Of a stretch of DNA of 29,439 nt, positions 16,136 to 23,681 are shown one piece after another (the first letter of the stretch is position 1; each line of letters opens with the position of its first letter). Below the pieces are notes generated by a model, which searched no databases, had not been told where the DNA came from, and saw only the letters and a program-made list of their open reading frames with translations. Source of the stretch: Robiginitomaculum sp. (GTDB lineage Bacteria > Pseudomonadota > Alphaproteobacteria > Caulobacterales > Maricaulaceae); NCBI GenBank assembly GCA_021647375.1, contig JAKIUV010000027.1, forward strand, positions 1 to 29,439, given 5' to 3'. The position numbers and the translations under genes were made by a program.

Positions 16136-16212
16136 GCCAATCCTCCAATAAAATTACAAATTTGAGCCAACCTAACATAAGGGAAGCGCAAAACATACAG
16201 ATTACCATATTA

Positions 16213-16238
16213 TACGCGACTAAAGATAAAACCCCTCA
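16213..16238 (-). promoter_or_regulatory. Shared ECF-type promoter element, site 4 (DUF411 gene)
   Basis: Minus strand: TGAGGG (16238-16233), 15 bases, GCGTA (16217-16213), continuing TAATA. It lies 29 bp from the edge of the palindromic element at 16267, which therefore sits directly upstream of this promoter without breaking it. TATAAT overlaps the -10-like block, so a housekeeping promoter with a long spacer is a less likely alternative reading. Confidence 0.65.
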
Positions 16239-16266
16239 AGACAGAAATTGTGAAATATAGAGCTGA

Positions 16267-16575
16267 CTAGAGCATTTCTTCTTATATTGGTGTCACTTTG
16301 AGCGCTTGATTTTGCGTCCGTGAACAGGAGCTGTTTCCGACGCGGTGCCTTAGCACCGTTAGGATACAGCGACGCATTCACGGTGCAAAATCAAGTGACC
16401 GGACTAAATAATAGTATATATATCAATGACTTAGGTATTGCTTGGGCGATCTTTGCTTTTTGGCAAGGCGCGGCTCGCAGAGCGGGGTACTAGCCCCGGT
16501 CAAGAGCCGCAACGATGTCCAAAAAGCAAATCTCATCCCATCAAAGTGGTTCCAATATAAGAAAAAATGCTCTAG
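16267..16575. mobile_element. 309-bp MITE-like element with 34-bp inverted ends and two nested hairpins
   Basis: Ends 16267-16300 and 16542-16575 are inverted repeats, 34 bp with four mismatches, both starting CTAGAGCATT. No ORF fits inside. Two large stem-loops fill it. Hairpin A (16305-16395) has outer CTTGATTTTGC/GCAAAATCAAG arms, an inner GCTGT-type stem and a CGGTGC/GCACCG tip. Hairpin B (16452-16530) has TTTGCTTTTTGG/CCAAAAAGCAAA, GCGGCTC/GAGCCGC and CGGGG/CCCCG. This is the form of a non-autonomous palindromic element. Its right end supplies the last codon and stop (CTC TAG) of the copper ATPase gene. CTAG at each end could be part of the target duplication. It may also act as a terminator for the ATPase operon. 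Confidence 0.75.
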
Positions 16576-18962
16576 AGTTTTGCGCTCCGTAATCTAAGTG
16601 CATTGCCTATGACAGAGACGGAGGATAAACTCATGGCGGCAGCGGCTATCATGGGGGATAGCAGGATACCGAGAACCGGATACAACACCCCTGCGGCAAC
16701 CGGAACGCCAAGCCCGTTATAAATAAAGGCAAAGAACAGGTTTTGCCGGATATTCCTCATGGTGGATTTGCTGAGATTACGGGCGCGGATAATGCCGCGT
16801 AGATCACCGCGTAATAAAGTAAAGCCCGCGCTTTCAACGGCCACATCTGCGCCTGTTCCCATGGCTATGCCGACATTGGCTTGCGCGAGTGCAGGCGCAT
16901 CGTTGACACCGTCACCGGCCATTGCAACGACTGCGCCGCTGGCTTGCAATTCTTTAATCAATGTTGCTTTGTGTTCAGGTAACATATCGGCGCGAACCTC
17001 ATCAATGCCGAGTTTGTCCGCTACGGCTTGGGCAGTGGTTGCGTTGTCGCCAGTGGCCATGATGATTTTTAGGCCAGATTTATGTAAATCATCAATGGCT
17101 TCTTGAGTTGTCTCTTTAATCGGGTCAGACACGGCTATCAGCCCTGCGAGTTTGTTATCGCGCGCCACAAACATAGCGGTTTTACCTTCCGCACGCCAAG
17201 TGTTGGCTCGCTCGCGCAGTGCTTCTGGGTCAAGACCCAGAGTTTCCATCATACGGGCATTACCAATGGCAATAGCTTTACCGCCTACTTTGCCCTTAAC
17301 ACCTTTGCCAGTCACAGCCTCAAAATCAGTTGTTTTAGTCAGTTTAATACCGCGCTTCTCAACACCGCGCACAATCGCTTCCGCGAGCGGGTGTTCACTA
17401 CCAACTTCAAGCGATGCTGTTGATTTTAGGAAGTCATTTTCGGACACACCATCCACCGTATAAATATCCGTGAGGGCCGGCTTTCCTTCAGTCAGCGTCC
17501 CGGTTTTATCGACTATTAGAGTATCGACCTTAGCGAAGCTCTCCAGGCTTTCTGCATTTTTGACGAGGACACCCGCCATTGCACCTTTACCCGTAGCGAC
17601 CATAATTGACATCGGTGTGGCGAGGCCTAGGGCGCAAGGGCAAGCTATGATCAGAACAGAAACCGCTGCGATAAGGGCGTAGGCTAGCGCCGGGCTTGGC
17701 CCCCAAATTGACCAAGAAATAAAGGCAATAATAGACACCAAAATGACGATTGGCACAAAATAAGATGCAACCTTGTCGACCATTTTTTGTATGGGTGCGC
17801 GAGAGCGTTGCGCCTCCGCGACCATGTTGACGATTTGCGAAAGGGTGGTATCGCCGCCCACGCGCTCGGCTTTCAGGATGAAACTACCCGTACCGTTAAT
17901 CGTGCCGCCGGTAACATCGTCGTTCTTGTCTTTCTTAATCGGAAGCGGCTCTCCTGTGAGCATGCTTTCGTCAACAGAGGAACTACCCTCAAACACTGTG
18001 CCGTCGACCGGGACTTTGTCGCCGGGACGTACTCGCAAATGGTCGCCGACTTGAACATCTTCAAGCGGGATTTCTTCCTCGCTACCATCCGCCCGCACAA
18101 TGCGCGCCATTTTTGGCGCAAGATCGAGAAGGGCGCGGATGGCGCCGCCTGTTTGCTCGCGGGCGCGGAGTTCCAACACTTGTCCTAATAGAACCAAAAC
18201 GACTATGACAGCGGCGGCTTCGAAATAAATCGCGACCGTACCGTCTTCATCTCTAAAGCCAGCGGGAAAAATACCGGGCGCAGCAGTGGCTACAACCGAG
18301 TATATCCATGCGGCTCCCGTACCCAACGCGATCAGTGTGAACATGTTAAGGTTACGGCTCTTCACAGAAGCCCAGCCCCGTTTGAAGAACGGCCAGCCAC
18401 TCCAAAGCACAACGGGCGTCGCAAGGATAAGCTCTATCCAGACAGAAATCCGCCTTGGAATTAGTTTTTCAATCGGCAGGCCAATGAAAGGCCCCATAGC
18501 GATGATAAGGACAGGAATGGTCAGAATTAAGCCGATCCAAAACCGTTTGGTGAAATCATCAAGCTCGGTTGTGTCGGCCTCGCCAGTGACAACGCCAGCA
18601 GGCTCGATACCCATGCCGCATATGGGGCAGGACGAGGCTCTAATATCGCGCACTTCCGGGTGCATAGGACAGACATAAATTGTGCCCGAATAACCAGCTG
18701 GCACCAAGTCGTATTTTCCGGCGGGTGCATTTTCCGCGTCCGGGTTTGAGGCGCAACAATCATGGTCGCCATGAGCGCCCTCAGCCGTACCGTCCGTATC
18801 CAGTGTCAAAAACATACCGCAAATCGGGCAATTGCTTTTCTCGACATCGCGCACCTCTGGATGCATGGGACAGGCATAAATATCGCCTTCAAAACCCTCT
18901 GGGACTTTGTCATAATCTTTGGATTTTTCCGCGCCGTTCTCACTGTCTTTATGATCTTTCAT
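16572..18962 (-). CDS. copA: Cu(I)-exporting P1B-type ATPase with two Cys-type metal-binding segments
   Basis: 796 residues. Two N-terminal heavy-metal-binding segments (about 29-52 and 94-117), each Tyr-x-Cys-Pro-Met-His-Pro-Glu-Val...Cys-Pro-Ile-Cys-Gly-Met, are joined by an HGDHDCC linker. They replace the usual CxxC ferredoxin-like domains. Eight spans carry Cys441-Pro-Cys443, then YN in TM7 (FAFIYNGLG) and MSLSS in TM8, the Cu(I) site of the P1B-1 class. TGE, Asp485-Lys-Thr-Gly-Thr (phosphorylation), HPLAEA and GDGVNDAPALA complete the ATPase. It pumps cytosolic Cu(I) to the periplasm, where PcoA and CusCBA act. Last gene of a four-gene operon; its final codon and stop lie in the repeat end described at 16267-16575. 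Confidence 0.96.
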   Translation of the reverse strand: MKDHKDSENGAEKSKDYDKVPEGFEGDIYACPMHPEVRDVEKSNCPICGMFLTLDTDGTAEGAHGDHDCCASNPDAENAPAGKYDLVPAGYSGTIYVCPMHPEVRDIRASSCPICGMGIEPAGVVTGEADTTELDDFTKRFWIGLILTIPVLIIAMGPFIGLPIEKLIPRRISVWIELILATPVVLWSGWPFFKRGWASVKSRNLNMFTLIALGTGAAWIYSVVATAAPGIFPAGFRDEDGTVAIYFEAAAVIVVLVLLGQVLELRAREQTGGAIRALLDLAPKMARIVRADGSEEEIPLEDVQVGDHLRVRPGDKVPVDGTVFEGSSSVDESMLTGEPLPIKKDKNDDVTGGTINGTGSFILKAERVGGDTTLSQIVNMVAEAQRSRAPIQKMVDKVASYFVPIVILVSIIAFISWSIWGPSPALAYALIAAVSVLIIACPCALGLATPMSIMVATGKGAMAGVLVKNAESLESFAKVDTLIVDKTGTLTEGKPALTDIYTVDGVSENDFLKSTASLEVGSEHPLAEAIVRGVEKRGIKLTKTTDFEAVTGKGVKGKVGGKAIAIGNARMMETLGLDPEALRERANTWRAEGKTAMFVARDNKLAGLIAVSDPIKETTQEAIDDLHKSGLKIIMATGDNATTAQAVADKLGIDEVRADMLPEHKATLIKELQASGAVVAMAGDGVNDAPALAQANVGIAMGTGADVAVESAGFTLLRGDLRGIIRARNLSKSTMRNIRQNLFFAFIYNGLGVPVAAGVLYPVLGILLSPMIAAAAMSLSSVSVIGNALRLRSAKL

Positions 18963-18999
18963 GGGGAGACCTTTCTCTATATATTCTCATTGTTGTACT

Positions 19000-19365
19000 T
19001 TAAATAATCAAATCGCCATAGCCCCAAATTATGGTGCCTATGACAGCCGTAAACTGGGCGTTGATTTCAAGCTTTTGGTGATATGTTGACGGATGTTGCC
19101 GGGAAAAATTTACTTCACTCCCTGCCCTGTACTTATCTAACTGTTGATTATGATAGGCGTTGCGGGAAGTCATTAACTGATAGCTTATGATGATAGCAAC
19201 TAACACAAGCATAGAACCGGACCGCGAAAACAATCCGCTTGTAGACCTCAGGTCAAAAGCTAATGATAGTAAAGAAAACACCCACGCGCCCACGAGGGCT
19301 GCGGTTTGTAGCTTCAATTTTTTACCAGCTATGCGCACTCCACAATCCTCATCAAGTGACAACAT
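19000..19365 (-). CDS. Small three-span membrane protein, unknown
   Basis: 121 residues. Hydrophobic segments are at about 21-40, 50-66 and 103-120, with a polar His/Gln/Tyr-rich loop between the second and third (RNAYHNQQLDKYRAGSEVNFSRQHPSTYHQ). The ATG at 19365 overlaps the CDF gene by 14 bases; an in-frame GTG about 30 bases further in, preceded by GAGG, is an alternative start. No family recognised. Its place between a CDF transporter and the copper ATPase, with a 37-bp gap to the latter, suggests an accessory membrane subunit or regulator of metal export. That is context only. Confidence 0.65.
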   Translation of the reverse strand: MLSLDEDCGVRIAGKKLKLQTAALVGAWVFSLLSLAFDLRSTSGLFSRSGSMLVLVAIIISYQLMTSRNAYHNQQLDKYRAGSEVNFSRQHPSTYHQKLEINAQFTAVIGTIIWGYGDLII

Positions 19366-20323
19366 TCAAATCTTCAGCACCCATATCATGGTGCTCCGTT
19401 TCTAGCTGCAGCGTTGAGAAATAGAAACTGAACTTATCTTTCAATAAACCTTCGGCTTGCCGCAAAATTTTATCAGAGTTTCTTGTATCGAGAATTTGGA
19501 TATGGGCAGAAAAAATATTTTGGTTTGAAGTTAAAGTCCAAGCGTGCAGGTGCATAACGCTTTTCACACCGTCAATACCCAACAACGCCTCCTTAACTTT
19601 AGAAATATTAACATCCTCCGGCACAGTTTGCATGAAAATATCCAGAGCGTCTTTTATGATTTTATAGCTGGCCCAGAATAGCACCAAGCCAAAGGCCATG
19701 CCGAGTATAGCATCAATGGGTGTGTATCCGGTTAGTTTGATGACAACGGCGGCGATAATGATCAAAATAGAGCCGACAAAAGTTTGCATGATGTGCCAAT
19801 AGGCTCCTTTCATATTCATATTGGTTTTCTGGCTCTTGAAGATCAGTTTAAAAGAGACGAACTCTGTAATAAGCCCACCAAAAGCTGCTAAAAGCATAAT
19901 ATTGGTCGGGAGTTCAAACTCTTTGCCGAGACGCATATAGCCCATATACAGCACATAAATCGCCATGAGCAGCAAGAACACGCCGTTAAGAAGCGCACCA
20001 ATAATTTCGGCGCGTTTGAAGCCGTAGGTCGCGGCTATTGTCGCGGCTTTGCCCGCAACCCTGTTGGCAATAAATGCAATCAATATACCGCCCACGGCAG
20101 AGAATGTGTGAAAAGCATCTGATATAACGGCTATGGACTGAGAGTAAAAACCCAGACCAAGTTCGATGATAAAATATATTCCCGTCAGCCAACCGGTAAT
20201 TTTCAGGATGCGCGCATCCGCATTTATTCCGTGAAAGCTACCCCCACTTGATGCGTGCCCAGATTGTTGCCCAGAGTGTTGCCCTGTTACCTGCTTAGGC
20301 GTGTGTTCAGAATGATCTTGCAT
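19352..20323 (-). CDS. CDF-family cation transporter with non-canonical metal site
   Basis: 323 residues. GGAGACGGGG precedes the ATG. His-rich N-terminal tail (HSEHTPKQVTGQHSGQQSGHASS), six spans, then a cytosolic domain (about 230-323) ending with HxHxW-type and TEHHDMG stretches. Overall it matches CzcD/ZitB-type cation diffusion facilitators. The transport site is altered. TM2 normally has HxxxD but reads His72-Thr-Phe-Ser-Ala76, and TM5 normally has HxxxD but reads His177-Ile-Met-Gln-Thr181. Both Asp ligands are gone and both His kept, so Zn/Co/Cd transport by the usual four-ligand site is doubtful. Given the operon, a role with copper is possible. The reading frame is intact and the protein full length, so it is not a decayed gene. 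Confidence 0.88.
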   Translation of the reverse strand: MQDHSEHTPKQVTGQHSGQQSGHASSGGSFHGINADARILKITGWLTGIYFIIELGLGFYSQSIAVISDAFHTFSAVGGILIAFIANRVAGKAATIAATYGFKRAEIIGALLNGVFLLLMAIYVLYMGYMRLGKEFELPTNIMLLAAFGGLITEFVSFKLIFKSQKTNMNMKGAYWHIMQTFVGSILIIIAAVVIKLTGYTPIDAILGMAFGLVLFWASYKIIKDALDIFMQTVPEDVNISKVKEALLGIDGVKSVMHLHAWTLTSNQNIFSAHIQILDTRNSDKILRQAEGLLKDKFSFYFSTLQLETEHHDMGAEDLNVVT

Positions 20324-20363
20324 ATGCCCCGTCTCCTGATTTGGTTTTATTCAGTATGTTTTA

Positions 20364-20603
20364 TTAAGCAGGTAACGCCAATTCTTGTGTAATTGCCGCC
20401 ATATCAAATGCGCCTTGACCCATATATTTCAAAGAGAAATATGATGTGCATAAAACACCAAATATGCCACCAATGGTTAAAATCCATCCGGCCCATTTAA
20501 GCAATTTGTTATCTTCTTTTTTTGCCTTGTAAAATGCGAACAAGCCGCCTGCAATTACTGCCAGCTCTGCTTGGAATACAAGCGCCGCCATAAACATTAA
20601 CAT
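20364..20603 (-). CDS. Small two-span membrane protein, first gene of the efflux operon
   Basis: 79 residues. A strong AGGAGG lies six bases before the ATG at 20603. Two hydrophobic segments (about 4-26 and 36-57) are separated by a basic/acidic turn (YKAKKEDNKLLK). No Cys pair or His cluster; a single Cys at residue 52. I do not recognise a family. It leads the operon 79-residue protein, CDF, 121-residue protein, ATPase, directly under a shared ECF element and a perfect palindrome, so it is probably metal-induced. The good ribosome site supports it as real. Confidence 0.7.
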   Translation of the reverse strand: MLMFMAALVFQAELAVIAGGLFAFYKAKKEDNKLLKWAGWILTIGGIFGVLCTSYFSLKYMGQGAFDMAAITQELALPA

Positions 20604-20621
20604 ATCAGCCTCCTGTTTGAT

Positions 20622-20641
20622 TTTGAGAATACGTTCTCAAA
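20622..20641. promoter_or_regulatory. Perfect 20-bp palindromic operator candidate over predicted start site
   Basis: TTTGAGAA-TACG-TTCTCAAA has 8-bp perfect arms with a 4-base centre. On the minus strand it begins five bases after the GCGTA block, so RNA synthesis should start within it. A repressor bound here would block the operon even when the sigma factor is active. No regulator for it is evident in the window. A weak TATTCT lies inside it and could serve a housekeeping promoter. Confidence 0.6.
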
Positions 20642-20646
20642 CCTAG

Positions 20647-20672
20647 TACGCAGGCAGGTGGCTTAGCCCTCA
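20647..20672 (-). promoter_or_regulatory. Shared ECF-type promoter element, site 5 (CDF/ATPase operon)
   Basis: Minus strand: TGAGGG (20672-20667), 15 bases, GCGTA (20651-20647), continuing CTAGG. The element lies between the pcoB stop (20697) and the 79-residue gene (start 20603), giving a leader of about 35-40 bases. It separates the efflux operon from pcoAB as a transcription unit. Confidence 0.7.
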
Positions 20673-20696
20673 CATTTGGTCAAGGGTTATTGATTT

Positions 20697-21578
20697 CTAA
20701 TACCATGCGCGCACACCAATTACCAATTTAACTTTATCTGGCGTGCCGCCGCCTGCACGGACGATTTGGGCGGTTTCACCCAAGCTTCTTTGCCACGATG
20801 CACCAATATAGGGTGCAAGTTCGCGCTTGAATTCATAGCGTAATCGCAGACCCATATTTAGCTTGGTAAATCCTGCCCCGATACCAAGTTCGGGAATGTC
20901 TTGGGCGGAAAACTTGAGGGACCCACGGGGCTGTAAGATGAGACGCTGGTTCAGGAAAAAGTCGTATTCAGCTTCAACACTGGAAGTGAGATCACCTTTA
21001 TTACTTAAGAAGGCGGCGGCGTCGACTTCAAACCAGTAGGGTGCCAAACCTTGTACGCCAAGCACAAGATGGGTTCGGCCTTTAGGTTCGAAATCATAGC
21101 GCAATCCAGCCTGAACATCCCAGAACCTTGCAATGGGCCTCGACCATAACGCCTGAATTTCCGCATCATCAATGGCGTTGTCAGCAAAGCTGTATTTGCC
21201 CTCGGTTTTAATCCAAAGTTTGTTCGTGTCTGTGCCGTACCAGCCCTGTGCGTCCCAGATAAAAGTATCTTCGCCGTCGGTGATCTGGGTTTCAAGGCGG
21301 TCGGCAATAATGAACGAGGTTTTAAGCCCGCCCATAGTTTCGATCTCGTGAGCGCGCGCTTTAGCCATAGCCTCTGCACCCCAATATTTATCGGCCATTG
21401 ACCACGGCTTGTCCGTAGCTTCGGGTGTTTTGGTTTCGTTAGTCTCGGTTTCAACCGTATCTGCTTTAGCCATATTGTGGCCTGCGTGTGGGTCATTGGC
21501 ATCTTGTGCCAAGGCAGTATTCGTCGCCGCTAGGAAAGTGATACAGGAGACAAGAAGCGTTTGTTTCAAAATATTCAT
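20697..21578 (-). CDS. pcoB: Outer-membrane copper resistance protein PcoB/CopB
   Basis: 293 residues with a signal peptide (cleavage after Ala-Leu-Ala-Gln, about 25). A short Met/His segment (DPHAGHNMAK) is followed by the CopB barrel: WDAQGWYGTDTNKLWIKTEGKY, ARFWDVQAGLRYDF, TSSVEAEYDFFLNQRLILQPRGSL and GLRLRYEFKRELAPYIG. The terminal residues are Ala-Trp-Tyr. These stretches are diagnostic of the family. The N-terminal Met-rich part is much shorter than in plasmid CopB proteins. The start overlaps the pcoA stop (ATGA) with GGAGGG upstream, so translation is coupled. Thought to pass copper or PcoA-bound copper at the outer membrane; mechanism not settled. Confidence 0.93.
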   Translation of the reverse strand: MNILKQTLLVSCITFLAATNTALAQDANDPHAGHNMAKADTVETETNETKTPEATDKPWSMADKYWGAEAMAKARAHEIETMGGLKTSFIIADRLETQITDGEDTFIWDAQGWYGTDTNKLWIKTEGKYSFADNAIDDAEIQALWSRPIARFWDVQAGLRYDFEPKGRTHLVLGVQGLAPYWFEVDAAAFLSNKGDLTSSVEAEYDFFLNQRLILQPRGSLKFSAQDIPELGIGAGFTKLNMGLRLRYEFKRELAPYIGASWQRSLGETAQIVRAGGGTPDKVKLVIGVRAWY

Positions 21579-23533
21579 TTGCTCATCCCTCCAATATTCT
21601 CATGGTTCATTTTTGAGTGGTCCATTTTGGAATGGTCCACCTCCTCCATATCATCCATATTCATTTTCACTTTTGAATGGTCCATCTTGCTGTGATCTAT
21701 CTTCCTCGCCGTGTTGCTTTCATCCTTGGGCAGCAATGAAACTACTTGGAACATACCCGCCAACATGTGGAAAAACAAATGACAATGGAAAGCCCAATCG
21801 CCCACATGATCGGCTGAAATATCCCATGATTGTTTCTCGCCGGGTTTGACAATCATGGTGTGTTTACGAGGCTTGTGCGTTTTAGAGCCGCCAATGCTGG
21901 AGACATTATCAGGAATGACCACATCAAAAAACATGCCGTGCAAATGAATGGGATGGGGCATCATGGTGTTGTTGATCAAGGTCAACCGGACACGCTCGCC
22001 TTCATAAAATTTAATCGGGTCATAAACATGGGTGAATTTCTCGCCGTTAAATGACCACATATAACGCTCCATATTGGAGGTAAGATGCAAGACAATTTCC
22101 CGCTCCGGCTCGCGGGTGTCGGGGTTTGGTTCGAGCGAGCGCAGATCCGCATATTTCAAAGTCCTGTGGCCAACATTCTCCAAGCCAATACCCGCTTCGT
22201 GCAGGCGGCTAACCGGCATTTCCGCAATATTGACAACACCCGGCCCACGTTTTATTTTTTTCTCCAAGACCTTGCGGTGCCCCATATCCATTTTGCCCAT
22301 GTCCATTTTAGAATGATCCATGCCGGACATATCACCAGACATATCCATCTGGGAGTGATCCATAGTGCTATGGTCCATGCCCTCCATATCACCGCCGGAC
22401 ATATCCATACTGCTATGATCCATGCCCATGTCTTTCATAGTTAAAAGCGGTTTCTTACGAAGTGAAGGCACGCTAGCCCGCATACCAGGGCGCGGGCCGA
22501 ATGTAGCCACGACCTGCCCCGAACGGTCAATGCTCTCGGCAACAAAAGCAAAAGCTTTGGCTTCTTTCGGCTCAATAATAACGTCATAGGTTTCCGCCAC
22601 AGCCATCTGAAACTCGTCAACTTCAAGTGGGCGCACATTCAAACCATCGGCTTGCACAATTGTCATGGGCAGGCCGGGTATGCGAATATTAAACATGGAC
22701 ATGGAGGCGGCGTTGATAATGCGCAGTCGCACCCGCTCGCCCGGCGTAAAGACACCGTTCCAGTTATCCTCAGTGCCGCGCCCGTTAATTAGATAAGTAT
22801 AGGTAGCTCCGGTAATGTCGGAAATCTCGGTTTGCGCCATGCGCATTCTGTTCCATTCAGCACGTTGCTTCATGGTCGCGCCAAAGCCGTTTTTCTTGGC
22901 GTCTTTCATAAAGTCGGGCAGTGTGCGTTTTTGGAAATTGAAACCATCAGCCATGCTCTTAAGCTTACGAAACAGTTTCATGGGATGGGTGAATGTCCAA
23001 TCGGAAATCACGATCACATATTCCCGGTCATACTTCACCGGGTCGGTGCCTTTGGGGTCGATAATCATCGGCCCGTACATGCCGAGCGGTTCTTGCAAGC
23101 CGGAATGGGAGTGATACCAATAAGTACCGTATTGGGGGACGGAGTATTTATACTGGAAGGTCTCGCCCGGTTTGATGCCAGGGAATGAAACCCCAGGAAC
23201 ACCGTCCATATGAAACGGCACCAAGAGGCCGTGCCAATGAATAGAGGTGGTCTCTTTAAGGGTGTTGGTGACGTTGAGCGTAATCTCTTCGCCTTCGGTG
23301 AAGCGAATAAGCGGTGACGGAATAGTGCCGTTGACACCGACTGCCATGCCCGCACGTCCGTTAATACGCACGGGAAACTCGCCAACCGTCAAATCGTATT
23401 CCGTACCCGACAAAGCCGGAATACCGAGATTGCCCTCTGCGGCAGTTCGTGCCCAAGCGGGGGTAAGGGACGAAAGGCCAAGAAAAGCACCACCGCCAGC
23501 CGCAGTTTGTAGTAACCGTCTTCGGTTTAGCAT
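21575..23533 (-). CDS. pcoA: Tat-exported multicopper oxidase PcoA/CopA
   Basis: 652 residues. AGGGAG precedes the ATG. Tat signal Asn-Arg-Arg-Arg-Leu-Leu at 3-8, so it folds with copper before export. Copper ligands appear as HWHG (99-102), WYHSHS (139-144), HPIHLHG and, near the end, HCHLFFHMLAGMF, with the type 1 Cys in HCH. Between domains 2 and 3 (about 365-415) is a Met/His/Asp repeat region (MDHSSMDMSG type). A second such tail closes the protein (MDHSKMDHSK type), longer than I expect for the family. It oxidises Cu(I) to the less harmful Cu(II) in the periplasm and stores copper. Forms an operon with pcoB under site 6. Confidence 0.96.
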   Translation of the reverse strand: MLNRRRLLQTAAGGGAFLGLSSLTPAWARTAAEGNLGIPALSGTEYDLTVGEFPVRINGRAGMAVGVNGTIPSPLIRFTEGEEITLNVTNTLKETTSIHWHGLLVPFHMDGVPGVSFPGIKPGETFQYKYSVPQYGTYWYHSHSGLQEPLGMYGPMIIDPKGTDPVKYDREYVIVISDWTFTHPMKLFRKLKSMADGFNFQKRTLPDFMKDAKKNGFGATMKQRAEWNRMRMAQTEISDITGATYTYLINGRGTEDNWNGVFTPGERVRLRIINAASMSMFNIRIPGLPMTIVQADGLNVRPLEVDEFQMAVAETYDVIIEPKEAKAFAFVAESIDRSGQVVATFGPRPGMRASVPSLRKKPLLTMKDMGMDHSSMDMSGGDMEGMDHSTMDHSQMDMSGDMSGMDHSKMDMGKMDMGHRKVLEKKIKRGPGVVNIAEMPVSRLHEAGIGLENVGHRTLKYADLRSLEPNPDTREPEREIVLHLTSNMERYMWSFNGEKFTHVYDPIKFYEGERVRLTLINNTMMPHPIHLHGMFFDVVIPDNVSSIGGSKTHKPRKHTMIVKPGEKQSWDISADHVGDWAFHCHLFFHMLAGMFQVVSLLPKDESNTARKIDHSKMDHSKVKMNMDDMEEVDHSKMDHSKMNHENIGGMSK

Positions 23534-23588
23534 AATAACTCCCTAAATGCAGGTAAATATAGTGTTTGCGAATAATCAATATAGCTTA

Positions 23589-23614
23589 TACGCGTATAGA
23601 TATGATACCCCTCA
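23589..23614 (-). promoter_or_regulatory. Shared ECF-type promoter element, site 6 (pcoAB)
   Basis: Minus strand: TGAGGG (23614-23609), 15 bases, GCGTA (23593-23589), continuing TAAGC. The block lies inside a perfect 12-bp palindrome TATACGCGTATA (23587-23598). The pcoA start at 23533 is about 55 bases downstream. Outside the conserved blocks the spacer resembles that of site 4 (8 of 15 positions identical). Confidence 0.7.
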
Positions 23615-23681
23615 CAGATAAAACCTAGTTAAACAAAATGTTATGTGTTTTTTCGCAACACCCCTTGACACAGATTAACTT

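Noticed and set aside
20650..20690. MerR/CueR-type promoter (TTGACC with dyad) before the 79-residue gene
   Set aside because: No -10 sequence lies at 19-20 bases from TTGACC and the dyad is only CCCT/AGGG; the ECF element explains the same bases better.
22085..22444. Plus-strand His-rich frame opposite pcoA
   Set aside because: The His runs are the complement of the Met/Asp-His-Ser repeats of PcoA; the minus-strand gene is certain.
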